Below are positions 21,629 through 34,099 of a stretch of 64,000 nucleotides of DNA, in pieces. A model generated the notes under the pieces. That model worked only from the letters and a program-made list of their open reading frames with translations. It searched no databases and was not told the DNA's origin. Each line of letters begins with the position of its first letter. Position 1 is the stretch's first letter. The stretch spans positions 3,038,001 to 3,102,000 of the forward strand of contig JANCIK010000006.1 of NCBI GenBank assembly GCA_028532985.1, in the 5' to 3' direction. A program made the translations under genes and the position numbers. This stretch comes from Stropharia rugosoannulata (Eukaryota; Basidiomycota; Agaricomycetes; Agaricales; Strophariaceae).

Positions 21629-24600
21629 TCACTGCATAGACATTGTGTTGACAAAGTCCAACCAGGTCGACTGCATGTTCCCGTCCGGCGAGCCAGATGA
21701 GCGCCGGTGGGCAGGCATTGGGTTGGCATCCAGCATGGGTATTTGGTCGCCCCCACTGCTGTGATACGCGTTGCTGCTGCTGCTGCTCGCGTAGTTTGAC
21801 GACGATAGGCCATAGTCGTACACAGGGAAATATTGCGGGAAGTTCACGTGCGCTTCCTTCGATCCGCTAGCGCGCGCAGACTGGGCGCTCTGCGACGACC
21901 CCATAACCCCTTGGATAGATGGCTGCTGCTGGACATATGAAGCCGGCTCGGCCTGGAACGAGCCCGACATCGACGACATGCCGTACATGGACACCGGGGA
22001 GATATCCGTGTCGTTGGTGTACTGCGTCGGTGAGTTGTCGTTCTGGCTATACGAGCCGTGCGTAGATGCCGACTGTGGTTGATGCTGGTACAAGACGTCT
22101 GCCTGCTGACTTGATGGGCCGAAAGACTTCAGGTATTCAAGAACGCTATCGGAAAGTTGATTGTGCACATTCGGTGACAGCGGAAGAGGGACAATGGGGT
22201 TTTGTGAGATCGGTGAACGGTCCATGAGGATAGGTGATGAAGGCTCTCTCTTCGATACAAGCCGTGTCCTTCCTCCAAGGACTGAAAGCTCGTCGTCATC
22301 ACCTTCCGGTGTCTTTGGTCCAGTAGATAAATTCCTAGAGAGCATAGGAGACTCCTTCCCTCTCCTGAACTCGTCAAGGCTGTAGTGAGCTTTTTCTTGC
22401 AAGTGTAGCATGATTTGCTGATTAATAACGTTTGTTAGCTAAAGATCAGGGCACATGAGGACTTCATTACTAACCAATACTTTGTTTGCCTTGAATCCAC
22501 GCGCAGCTACGGAGAACAATTCGCAGGCCGAATCCAGTTGAACCAAGGCAGATGGAGCCAGACTCATTGACGGGCAACGTGTCACGATTGAGCCCAAGAT
22601 AATCTGGAGAACATATTTAAGCAAAACACCACAAAGTCGAAGAAAATAACTATTCACCGCGCATGAAAACATGTGGGACCACAAGAACCAGATACGTTCG
22701 CTCGGCTCCTTCAGTTGTGTATGCAGGTTCCTCATCATTGCGACAAGTGAACCGGCGCTACGGTAAGCTGCTATCACCGAAGTTCCATATGGACTGCCCA
22801 GAGGGTCCTTGGGATGATCACTAATCGCCCTAGCAAAAAAGCTTCTGTGCAGATATAGCAAGTCTGAATAAAGGCAGTGAGAAGATCGCAAGGCTTAAAC
22901 CCTCGGGATTATGTACTCACTCATCTCGCGGATTGCTAAGACAATGTGCCGTTGCAATGTCATTGCAATTGTGTCGGGGTAGCCGCCGATGCGGGGTTCT
23001 GAGCTCCCGAAGCCGGCGACTTGAAGTACTGGCGGGACGGGGAAAGCGCGCAACTTGCGGTCCAACTGGAGTACGGTAGCGTAAGTGGGCATCTTGGCGC
23101 CGAATGCCTGATCATGGAGGAGGGTCATGCACTCCATTGAGTATCTGTGCTTCCATGCGTGATCTAACAAATCAAAGGCTTGAGCACCAAGTGGGAATAG
23201 GCAGGAGCGAAGATGCTACTTACAGCTATGCTCGTCCGAGTTGTCCTCCAAATACGGCATTTTACAATCAAAATGGGGAGGGAAGAATGAAGGCGGTCGT
23301 CCGAACGTCCAGCATTGCCACGAATCATAGGTGAACAGCTCCCAGAAAAGCTCACGACGTCGCCCCGTCTCAACAAGATCCACCTTCCATTTTCCTGAGT
23401 CCCTGTCTGTAGAACAGAGGTCACCGTCAGTATATACCTTAACAAATCCAAGGGTAACGCTTACGAAGGCCAATCTAATAACAATCGATTAAATTAATTA
23501 TGCCAGAAATAAAAGGTGCAGAAATAACTTACGCTCTGTCCGACTTTGACAGCCAATCCCATCATGGCCCACCTTGCTCCAGAACTTGTCCCGTGACGAT
23601 CTACCAAGAAAAGATAGAAAGTCATAAGGAACTGAGAGTGTCATTCATTAGATCACTAAACTTGTGTGTGATATTGGGGGTGGCTTACTAGAGATTGGAC
23701 AGCATTGATGGTGGGGTTGTCAAAGAATGAATGATGGAAAAGAGCGGCACGAGCCAACTGGTGATACTTCTCTGCGTCAATACTGTAAGCGGGCATGGAG
23801 GTATTCATAAGTGCTCCAATCGCGAGGACCATGTACAATAGGGAGAGCCGATGTGCCAAAATAGGATCATTAGGCAGGGATCCGAGGTTTTGCCCATAGA
23901 AAGAGGAGTATATCTCGCTATCAAATAAATCGGTGCTAATAGGATTGTACCTGTTGATCAGGGAAAATAATCAGTAAGTTAGGGGGCCCATCGTCGAGCA
24001 CCACACGCACATCCAAGCAGCATGAGAGAAATATATTGATCGAAGTTCGTAAGCCATCTCGGCCGTTGGCAAGTACCAGTATAGTCGCTGGAGCCCAACA
24101 TTTGTTGTTGCAGACAGCGGGGAGATCGGGAAAGAGGCTGCTCTGGAAATAATGTCAGGAGGGAGGATGTTCTGCAAGGCAACCAGGTGGTCGTCGGGCT
24201 CCTCCTCTTCTGGCAGTTCATTCTAAAAATAGATGTAAATATTTACTCATTGGAAATGGTGCTATATTTCAACTTACTTGAAGAAAGTACTAAATAAGAC
24301 ACGTTAACTGGGAGGCGAAAGGCGTCAAGATAATTAACGTACCCATGAATTTGCAGTATGACCGAAATATTTGGTCTTTCCTGAGAGCGCTATTGATAGT
24401 GTCCCAAAAGCATCCACGACATCGGGGTTGCTCTCCTCTTCTTTAACAACAACAGACGTATTGGTTTTGATACTGCTGACGTCTCGTTGCAGTGGAGCTT
24501 TAACTTTGAGAAGCTCTTCTGAAAGAAGGGGATGCGGCTCAGCAGACAAATGCTGGTGTGAAGCTCGCAGTGCATCCTCTAGTTCACGAACGCGATTGGC

Positions 24601-24999
24601 AAGTTCTGATATTTTCTCATGCAACTCTTGAGTAGAGGCCAGCACAAATCTAAAATCCGAATTAAATAAATTGTTATGCGGCTGTAAGAGCCAAGATACA
24701 TGCCTGTTTCCTTGACCGGTCGTGAGTGATTGCTGAATGATGCCGCAAGGGTTAGATAAACTCTGAAGCGCACATGGCTACTCACATCAGGGCAAATTGC
24801 CCCGCATCCTCTCTTCACACACGAGCTACATGGAATCTGTCTATCGCAGCGTAGCTTCAGCCTGGAGCGGAACAGGTTGAGTTTTTCAAGGAAGAGCTGC
24901 ACAGCAGTCGGATCACCTTCTGCACTCTGCGCAACTGAGGCGAGTCGCGCCCTTTCTTCTCTTCTTGGCTGGGTTATCGGGACCGGTGGGGGCAGACAT
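21629..24999 (-). CDS. Zn2Cys6 fungal transcription factor (copy 1)
   Basis: The fourteen exons on the minus strand are 24999-24917, 24861-24786, 24732-24704, 24649-24343, 24289-24278, 24222-24011, 23950-23689, 23631-23533, 23474-23465, 23406-23224, 23163-22921, 22863-22658, 22603-22475 and 22417-21629, for 879 residues. The N-terminus has the binuclear zinc cluster CAECRRLKLRCDRQIPCSSC completed by VKRGCGAIC, then SLTTGQGNRF and a coiled-coil segment (LHEKISELANRVRELE). The middle-homology fungal TF domain (PF04082-like) follows, with RDSGKWKVDL, FTYDSW and FGRPPSF, then a Ser/Gln-rich tail. It is expected to be a DNA-binding nuclear regulator; its targets are unknown. Exons 5 (12 nt, YFLQ) and 9 (10 nt) are microexons, and the intron after exon 3 starts with GC. 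It is a paralogue of the gene at 37018-40971. Confidence 0.92.
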
Positions 25000-25079
25000 G
25001 CGCCTGTCGTAGGCCGGAGGGGAGGGCATTGGGAGACGAGATGATGGGAGAAGACAAGATAGCCAGTGACAGAAGCAGT

Positions 25080-25800
25080 AGGTGGGGGGATGCCTCTCCC
25101 GATTCTACTAGATAGCCGTACCTCAAATACACAGCGGAGATTGCCGTAGCCACCTCATCCCCGATTCTCCTGTCCTCGGCACAAAGCTGTGCTTTTTCCA
25201 GTTGTGTGCCCTGTACGAACATACAACTGCTCTCAAAAAAGCCATCGAGATAACGTAGCACCGTTGACATAAAAAGTCGACCATAGTACGCTCGTCACTG
25301 CCGCTTACTCACGCGGGCAAAGGAACCGTCAACACGCAGCCATAATAAGGTGCTTAATATCCGCAACTATACCGGCTTACGCATCGATTTGAAGTTCGAA
25401 TTGATTTTGTTTCTTGGCCATGCGCTGGTGTAGAAATTCCTCGAGATGCCCTTCGACTTCATCCCACAGGATGAATGCCCTTTGCCCTTGGGTGATCCGT
25501 TTCAGCTGCTGATTCAACGTATATTAAAAAAAGATATTAAGTTGGTCTAAATTCTGTTGAGTTTGAGGTTGGTAGACGGTGAAGCGTGAATAGCGCAGCT
25601 ATTAGACATCGGCGGAATAATCAAAGCGTTTAGATGTTCCGCAATTGCCTACTAAGGCTATCGATGACAGCGCTTGGGACGAAACAGCGAAATCAATCGC
25701 AGCCTGCCTATACCTTCCTCCGCGACCGCCGGAAGTATCAGTGGCACGCTACCTTTTTCTTCCTTAAGCAAAGTTACGGGTACATCAATACCCATGTTCT
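25080..25800 (-). CDS. Coding-like exon segments, unrecognised
   Basis: Upstream of the transcription factor, on the same strand, several segments look like exons. About 25796-25714 reads MGIDVPVTLLKEEKG and on to LPAVAEE before a GTATAG donor. A short segment near 25653-25610 reads AIAEHLNALIIPPMS. About 25512-25382 contains ITQGQRAFILWDEVEGHLEE and ends near LQIDA. About 25263-25122 contains LEKAQLCAEDRRIGDEVA and ends SAVYLR before GTACGG. The segments are separated by splice-like AG and GT sites and have protein-like composition. I cannot assign a family or join them confidently in one frame, so this may be a small gene or a gene remnant. Approximate borders only. Confidence 0.35.
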
Positions 25801-28010
25801 GAAAAAATAAACAGGCTTATGTTTAGCTATGCGTTCATGATCGCCCTCAAATCCCTCCTTAGTGATAGGAATATTACCAACTAAATGTTCAGCAAAACCC
25901 GTGAAATGAGTGGTTCAACTATTTCGGTCCTGTTCTAAGAGCTCATGTGCCTAAAACATTCAGCGCACTTCTAATATTATTAAAAATTATTGCAAGGTAT
26001 GTGACAATCCCATCGTCATGACTGAACATAGGAGCCTGCGGCTGCGGCAAACATCTAGATATGTTCTATATCGGCATGACTATGTACAGCGGCTCTGCAT
26101 TTCGTGCCACAACCCCCCGCCCCGATTTCGCCCTACTTGCTCCATGCACCCTTTAATTTAACTCTTCCTTCTTGCATGAGTTCTTCTAGACAGAACGACA
26201 TAATTAGTACTCTGCCTCTTGGCCAATTCAGCGTCTCCGCCCTATGCCACATCCGGCTCAATGGGATTGATCCCACTGAGCCTAAATTTGTCTCATTCAT
26301 CGAGGTAAAGTGACCACATGCCCGGAGTTACACCGGTTCTCCTCCAAGCCGGGGGATTACAGACAGTGACCCCGCGGTGGCCCGTTGAGGTTATTTCTTA
26401 ACAGAAAACTAATTGTGGATGGAAAGAGCCCGAGGTGCCTGGCTTCACATATCAATACTAGACGTCCTTGTGGATCACAACGTTCTAACAGAACCTTCAG
26501 ACCGATGGGGACTGATAGTAGAAGGTATGGAGGACTTGAAGGTTCCTCATCCCAACTAGCCTGAGTATGCCGAACGGCTCCATCGAAAGAAAGAAACAAT
26601 GGCATCCCGTAAGGCGAACGAAGCAGGACAGAAGAAATAAAAATAATACGCAAATGCGATAATCGCCTGAACTTTTAGCCTGTTTGAAAGGCTTACCAAC
26701 AACTCAGTGGAGGTCATGCATTTTGCAAGTGCGCATTAGGGTCCCGCAGCCTCCTTGCGCGGCCGAATGGTGGTATCAGTTGACTTGCATGTCGGAGCTC
26801 TGTACCCCGGGATCCGAAAGAGGTACACCGAGGCGCCTCGTGTAGATATATGACCTCTGAATTGCGACATAGGACTCTCACAGACTCTATTTTAGAGGAC
26901 CTCCCACCTGGAGCGCTGCTCAGCGAAGTAGCCCACAATCATTTATGTGTGACAGTTATGCAACAAACTAAGCTGAGTCTGCTCTGCACACTAGAAGGAA
27001 GAGTAGGGTGAGGAAGCACTTTTTAATACCGCCCTCTACCCTGATGATTCCCCATACCCCAATCCTTGCTCTTGTTCTAAACTTGTATGTTCACTACGGT
27101 AATCAAACATCCACGTGTGATGTCTGGAACTTGGGGTGTTTCTCAAGATCACAATCTAACCGACGTTACATACCCGCATAGTTTCTCTGCGGGCCAGAAC
27201 TGCGTTCCGGACTCGTCAGCGAGTTCTTTCAATGTTTGTACATGCGGCGATCAAAGAATAGACCAGACCTGGTAAAAACAATGTGGTCATGATGTTCTTC
27301 CACCCGTACTAGAATGAAGAGCCACATAGCTAGCTACTCCCCAGTAACACCAATTGTCAGCCCTGGATAGGACAACAGTCAGTGGTGTTGTACTTGGGAC
27401 GCGTCCAAAGTCGAGCGTTCCTTGTAGGCGCCTGTAGCTGTGGGCGCCAATCATAAAATTCTCACCAGGGCTGTCGGGCGGCGGATCGAGAATCGAGATC
27501 GACCAAGAGTTATCCCAGAGGCACGTTTAACGATCGCGACGATGGGTCCTCTTTTGGGCACATAAATTACCATTTACAACATGCCGATCGTCCTGTCGGA
27601 GGGATTATATAATATGAGTTCATGGAGTATACACTGCAAATACAAAGACACATCGACCTACAAAAATCAGATGGGTCCAGGAAGTACAGAGAATACGCTA
27701 CATAAGGAACAGTAGGCATGTACACGCCACCTTTTAGGATGGTTAAGTATATAATAGTAGTAGTGAGCTCTAATCTTACTGCCGCCAAGGATTTGTATAC
27801 GGAGGCGGAGGTATAATCCGGCGTAATAGAAGTAATTTCATAAGGTCGTAATCGTGAGCGGTATCTGGAGCGCATAAACTAAACCCCAACGGACGGAGGC
27901 TGTAGAAGAGAAATATGAAACGGTTCCGATCCGAGGTTATTTCCTCAGTTCAAAACCAAACCCGGGATCATGAATTAATGGGATCATGAAATAGTCATAT
28001 CTTGACTAAC
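25801..28010. other. Intergenic, no recognised gene
   Basis: No family signature is seen in 2.2 kb. A 98-codon open frame at 26357-26653 (-) contains RLVLICEARHLGLFPSTISF and is protein-like but unrecognised. The last few hundred bases should be the 3' region of the coiled-coil gene. Confidence 0.45.
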
Positions 28011-29737
28011 TCAGCGCAGGAGCTCTAATTCCGAAGCAGCGATGGAGACGTGCGCCAAGCTAGTTACATCCGAGACGAGGGCATCTTCTTGGTGTAATCC
28101 GCGAGCCTTGACTTGAGGATATGGCGCTGTCCCAAGACCGTTTATATCGCTCCCAGGGCTAATCGGCTCGGCAATGCTAGACACATCAGAGTGGCTGTAG
28201 ACCGAGTCGCGCTGCGAAGGTAGTTGGGTAGCAGCTGCGTTGGTCTGCAAGTGGAGTCCTTGTGGTTGGTTTCCGTTATTCGAGTTAGAAGAAGAGGTGG
28301 AACGTGAGGCGAAAAATCCACCTAATTTACGTGCCAGGGGTGGAGGAGCAGTAGTGGCTGAAGGTGGGCCCGAGGCAGGAGGAGGTGCCATAGGCGCTGA
28401 GGAGGCGGGAGACGCCGAGTGGGGGGCGCTCTGCTTCGGATTCGATTCTGAAACATTCCCCCAGAGCTTGAAGCCCCACCCACTAGCACTTTTCTTTGAT
28501 TCTGTCGAGTCTTCTCCTGCAAGTGCGGGGGGAAGCTTCAGACCTGCGGGCTGTGGGACCAAGCCAACGTTATTTTCTGCAATGAACTCTCGGAGAGCAG
28601 TGACACATGTTTCTGAAGCTTCTTTGGCTTCATTCGCCTCCCCAAGCTCGTGCTTGACGGTCTCCAATTCATCTTTCATGCGCTGCAGTTCCTTCCGCAT
28701 AGCTTCAAGTTCAAAAGTATTGGGCAAGATTTCGGCGGGTATAGCACCCGACTGCAGCATCTCGGCCTCAGACGGTGATGGCTGCCGTCCGAATAAACCT
28801 GAGAACCTGCGAGAGCTGCTGGGTGCTCCAGAGAGGGCGGCTTCTGCTGACGCGATATTGAAGGCGCGGACATTTGGGCTGGGAGTTTGATCAGGGGAAG
28901 GCAAAGCCGCCAGGTTCATATCATTGACTGATCCGTTGCGTCTGTGACCAGATGTTTTGCCCTGCATGGATCCAGTCAAGGGCACGAACGAAGCACGTTT
29001 CGACGACGGAGGGCTTGTGAAGGACGCGAACGTCCCAGAGCTTGCCCGGGCGACGTCGATGGGTTGCATGCTCTGGCGCCTGTTCTCTGTCTGAAGGCGC
29101 ATAAGGCCTCGTCTAAAACATCTTGTCAGCCGACCTTGCGAGGCAGCGATGGAAGGACGATGTACCTGCTCTCCTCCACCTTCGCCCTCAATAGCATAAT
29201 CTGATCTTCATCCTCCTTCGATTTCCTTTTCAGCTCGGTCAATTCTTCCTCCGCTGCCGTTGCCTTGTCCGTCATGGCTTGCAAGGCATCAACCGTGTTT
29301 GCATGTTCCGTATGCATAGCTGCCAGCATCTTGACCAGCTCATCCTTCTCCTTCGTCATATCCTCCAGCGACTGTCGCAATTGCGTGACTATATGTGCCA
29401 GCACGTCCGGGTCTGGGGAGAGCTCCTTGCTATGGCTACCTGGCCGCGGGCTGAAAGCGGCGGTGGCATTGGCAGCAGGTGTCTGCGGCGGGCTTTCCAT
29501 CGCGAGTTGTCGTTCAAGTTCAAGGCTGTAGTCGATCGAAAAACGGGCCTCCTGCGCTCGTTGCAGCTGCTGTTGCTCGGCGTCCGGGCCTGCTGAAAGT
29601 GGCGCCTCAAATTCAACGCGATGCAGATTGTCTCGGTCCCCGCTGAAGGTTGTTGCACCGGAATAGCTTGATGATTGTTGCTCTTGGATGCTGTCCATAG
29701 GAGGCATTATTATAACACCTGGATCTGTGGCTGTCAC
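28011..29737 (-). CDS. Coiled-coil, Ser/Pro-rich hypothetical protein
   Basis: The exons are 29737-29166 and 29112-28011, joined in frame at GGAGAGCAG/GTACAT, giving 557 residues. I do not recognise a named family. The N-terminal half contains a coiled coil of about 80 residues (QLRQSLEDMTKEKDELVKML to KVEESR). A Ser/Pro-rich region with SFTSPPSSKRASF follows, then a second coiled coil (LEAMRKELQRMKDELETVKH), then a Pro/Ala/Ser-rich stretch and a short C-terminal tail ending LELLR. The layout suggests a cytoskeletal or trafficking scaffold, but that is only inference. An in-frame ATG 11 codons downstream (at MPPMDSIQ) is an alternative start. Confidence 0.82.
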
Positions 29738-30484
29738 ACACTCGATTGATAGGAATGAGCGGCTGACACTATGCTGACACGAATAAAGCCAACAGGAATG
29801 TCACAGAAAGGGACGAAAAACTATGCCTGGCTGCGGAAAATAATTGGCCTGTGCTTGTGTGGTGGTCGTTTCTCGTATGCCAACGGCCAGATGAGGCCGA
29901 GGTTGCTGCCCCAATGTGAAGAAAGCAAGAAGGAGGATAGACTTGTAACACGGATTGTAACCTGGCCCAAACCCAATATCCGCGCATCCTGATCGACAGA
30001 TCACATGTAGTCGTTAGACTAATTGTCTTGATGTTGCATTGGCAAGGCGGCGGAGACATTTTAGACACTGACTTACTCACTCCTAAACGAAGTGGAGTCA
30101 TCTGTCTCTACTCTGGCTCAAACACGGTGAGCCATTCATCGCAATGAAAAATACATATGACAAGTTATCTAATGCCAACTAGGTTAGAAACCAGTACAGC
30201 CAAGAAGGCAAGGCAAACTGAACTAAAAAAATATATTCTAGGAGACAGCCAGAACACTTCAAGAAAGGATAGCGTCAGTCGGGAAATATAGCAAACGTGA
30301 CCATAAGCATCAATGTTATCTACTTGTGCCTTATACATAAACAACTTGCTAGAGCGAAAATACATACATTCAAAAACCGTCGGGGCAATGGCCATTTTAT
30401 TTGAACAAGTTACAAATTTAATTTAATCTTTCTGAAGGATTGTTAGTCCTTCCCAAAATATATGCTGCGTGACTCACTTAATTC
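29738..30484. other. Intergenic
   Basis: This holds the promoter of the coiled-co­il gene at one side and the 3' region of the CCCH/Smr gene at the other. AT-rich; nothing recognised. Confidence 0.5.
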
Positions 30485-33287
30485 TTATTCCGAAGAATGC
30501 GTAAGAGGGTCGATGCAGATTATGCCATCACGCTCGCTCCAAGGGTAGCCCCAGCGGTGAAGCCATTCGCGAACGCCAGTGGCCAAACGGGCACGAGATG
30601 CTCCGCGTGCAACATCCTGGGTGCCAGTGTGTTTTTCTTCCCCAACGATGGCGTACGCTATGAAGCAGAATGTTAACTCGAGTTAATAATAAAACAAGGT
30701 ACACATACCCAGCCCATAGAAGTGCTCGCGTTCCAGCTAATTACATATAAGCACTTGGGTTAATTAAGTAAAAAAAACGGAGAATGACACACCGCAAGCA
30801 AGAATTGCTCAAGCACCTCCGTCGCTTCATTAGCATGCAAGCCATGAAGATCAAGCATAGTTTCTGTGCGTTCCTCTGGGGTGGCCTCTTGTCCACCTAT
30901 GCTTGCGCTCGCGATGCCCAAGTACACACCCAGTCCTCCACCACATGCCTTGCCGCGCGTACCGCGGTCGCCCGGGTCGTCCGACCACGACGCGTCACGC
31001 GACCGAACCGCCTGTTCAGCCATGCGCGAGCGTTCACGCACAAGTTTGGCCGCAGCGTCCGCCATCTCTGCCGACATCTTACCGTTGAGGTCATGTCCCT
31101 CGCGACTAAAGCGCTTCGCTGCGGCGCCGTCACCTCTACGCCACGCGTCAGCGGCGCGAGACAGGCAGGCATTACGCGCGGCTCCGAGCTGCAGGGCACG
31201 CTGCCTATAGGCCATGTACAGATTATTGACAGCCTCGCCCGTCGGTAGCGTCGGAAGCAGTGCGGGCGGGCGTAGCTTGAGGCGGGGTGATGGTCTTGGA
31301 GCCACGATCGCGTTCTGGTGATGTAAACTATCAGCAGCAGGACCCATAATCTCTCTCCTTGCTGCAAGATTGGTACTCGCATTTACATTGTTCGCCGACC
31401 CATTGTCCTCCGTCTGCAACTGCTGTGGCGCTGGCTTCTTCACTGCGGCGGCAAATCGTGTTCTTCCGGGGTCGTTGTAAAGCGCATATTTACGTCCTCT
31501 CGCAGCGTTCTGGCTTTCGTATCCAAGGGCTGGGAATTCATCTTGGGGAGGGCTGTTCGCGGTGTGAGCGGCAAGCGGGCCGGTACCGGGCGGCACGTTC
31601 GCTCTGGACAACGCGGCATTCAAACTTGAAATATCAACGTCTTTAGGAAGATGATGAAGGAATTCACAGCTTTCCTGCTTTGCACAGGTGCCACGCAGCC
31701 AGAACCTGCAGAGTGCTCTCTCAAGGTCATGACTGTGTTGTTATTTAGAGCAGAGCGCCTCATGGAAGAAATAATCACACTCACCTGAATCGGCAATCCG
31801 CCCGCAGACACTCTCCCGCAACAAAATATCTACAGACCCTGTTCCCACCAGGTGCTGGACGTCCATTAACATACCTAGGTACAGGCCTTCCATTATTTGC
31901 CGCCTGGAACACGCCTCGTGCGCCATTAAGAGGGCCACCCCTGCCTACGGCATCCCTAGACACGAGGGTGACTCGTGCACCCATGTGTTGCATCCTGTTC
32001 TGCGGGGCGGGCGCAGGTGGCAAAGACCTGTCGACAAGCCAGGCCATGGCACGGTCGAAATCGAATCCATTGGCTGCGAGAGCCTCCTCGAGCTCCGAAG
32101 GTGCCAAGGTGGTACCGAACACAGAGCTGAGGACATCAAAGGGTGTCATTCCGTCGGTTAGAGCAGCCGACGCCTCTTCTGAATCAGGCTCCGGAATATG
32201 ATCAGCACCATAAGTGTAGCCTACGGGAAAATAGCCCTGGTTAGGATCAGCTGGCCAGGGATTAGCATCATAAGTGTCGAAATCTGATATAGTGATCGAG
32301 TGGAAAGATGGGATAGGGTTCGAAGCAAATGGGTCAAAGGGATCTTCCTCGTCGTCGTCTTCGTCTTTTGGTCGATGAGATGAGCGCAAAGACGAGGAAG
32401 GAGTGAAATGAGTCTGGTCCGCGATTAGTGGTGCAGCGATGGCAAGGTTTGATGTCGCGCGGGGCGAATTGTGTGCCCAAAGGTCGGGAGATGGGGTATC
32501 TGCGCGTAAAAGAGATCCAGTATGCGTCGCAGCCGCCGACATAGGACGGGGTATTGGCCTAAATTCACTGGCTTTGGCATTGAGCAGGCGGGGCGAGGAC
32601 AGTGGTGATGCAGGCAGCGAGGCGGTGAACTGTGCTTGAGCCGCCTGCGCAACAGGTGATGATGATGGCGAATAATCTGATTTGTTGGATGAAACCATGG
32701 GTGCCAAGGGCGACGTGACGGGTGTGTGTGGGCGCCTGAAGATGTTCGCGAGGGGCGACGCCGGCGTCGATAAGGGAGTCTCTGGTCGAGCAGGGTAGAG
32801 ACGAGACGAGTTGGTCGATGCCCGAGACGACGGCCTGGAAATGGGTCGGCGCGTCGGAGTTAGGAAGAGGAACGGCACCCCAGCGATGTCGTCGCGGTGC
32901 TTGTGCATCAAGTCGAGCACACTCTGCTCAACCTATAGCCGGGGTCAGCATCAGCACTCAGCTCGATCCTGCGCAGTCCTGGTAACACTGAAGACATACA
33001 GTTTGGTCATCCATGGAGTACGTCCGTTTCAGCAGCCCCTGCAGCTCGTCCTCTCGCTCATTGGTAAGCAGCGAGACGACTTCGCTGACGAGGCTTGCGG
33101 GCACTCTGCTATACTCATCTTGCTCTTCGCCTTCGTACGCCTCGCTTGGCTTGTATTGACGCGCAAAAGCCGACAACTGAGCTCGAGTGTGGGGAAACTT
33201 ACCCGCTCCCCCAGAATCATGAAGGCTGTTCCCATTGGTGTATGGTGCATTTGTACTTAGTGAGTCGTAGGACATGTTGTATGCCAT
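30485..33287 (-). CDS. CCCH zinc finger and Smr-domain protein
   Basis: The five exons are 33287-33000, 32932-31785, 31732-30793, 30736-30709 and 30657-30485, in frame, for 858 residues. The N-terminal ~100 residues are followed by a long Ser/Pro-rich region and a CUE-like helical stretch (LSSVFGTTLAPSELEEALAA, then ANGFDFDRAMAWLVD). Two tandem CCCH zinc fingers span the exon 2/3 junction: CRYFVAGECLRADCRFRH and CRFWLRGTCAKQESCEFLH. A helical basic segment precedes the C-terminal Smr domain, with DLHGLHANEATEVLEQFL and a GTQD motif before the final LATGVREWL helix. Smr domains with DLHG/GTQD-type motifs bind or cleave nucleic acid, and fungal CUE/CCCH/Smr proteins are linked to mRNA or ribosome quality control. 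The exact role here is inferred. An upstream in-frame ATG at 33350 is possible, but MAYNMSYDSL fits better. Confidence 0.9.
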
Positions 33288-34099
33288 GGCATTGGGGATG
33301 GTGGAGGAAGAGAGACAGTAGCAATGCAGGTGCGCATGACCTCCTAACAAACAAAGTCATCAATGATTCGATTGCAACATTAGTTAACACAATTAGCAAC
33401 TCTTTACATTCCCTGACTAATGTGCATATACCCCAGCCATCTCTCACTTTTTGAACTTGGAAAATGGCACAACAGTAGTCAAAAATCTCACACAAAGTCT
33501 CTAACGACTGCTTTTATGAGCGACGAGTGTGCAACATGATGCGTATCTGCTGCACACCACCATCATCCATGACACAACGCCAAGCGCATTGCAAACCCAT
33601 CTTATTCTTAAGCGCTGCAAATTCACCATTCACGCATTAGCCCTCGAACACCACTAGACCTTGAACCACGAGGGGACATGGCCCTAACACAAGTAATATC
33701 TTCAACTTGCTACGCACGTAGATGAGCGGCGTACTGAAAATAATTCGGATGGAATCAGATCATAAATGGTTCTAGATTTCCAACTGAAAGTCGATACAGG
33801 GACTAGCAGGCACTAGCCTTTCCGTAACCGATCGTGTAAGTGGCACTGCAAACGCCAAAAGTCAAACAACCACTGCAAACGCGTCTATTATCAAATCACT
33901 CACAACTGAGTAGAATAAAAAAACTGGTGTGCATAGCTAATTTGCCACCTTTTTTCGTTTGAAGAAACAAAAAGGTGTCAGCTCGATTGAAAGCCATGAG
34001 CTCTGCTGTGAGCCTTCAAGTAACTAGCCAAGAGTAGAGAACTTCTCTAGTTCAACCCTCGATGGATATTAGTACACAACACAGAAAGATAACAGGAAA
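33288..34099. other. Intergenic with a hairpin near the PDCD2-like 3' end
   Basis: This is upstream of the CCCH/Smr gene and downstream of the PDCD2-like gene, both on the minus strand. Apart from the inverted repeat at 33946-33977, nothing is recognised. Confidence 0.5.
33946..33977. repeat. Inverted repeat / hairpin in 3' region
   Basis: Arms CACCTTTTT and AAAAAGGTG enclose a second short pair GTTT/AAAC around a GAAG loop. It lies about 120-155 bp past the stop of the PDCD2-like gene, so it may be transcribed in its 3' UTR. Function unknown. Confidence 0.55.

Noticed and set aside
27567..27875. 102-codon minus-strand frame after the coiled-coil gene
   Set aside because: The peptide is Tyr/Ser-rich without family match and sits where the 3' UTR is expected.
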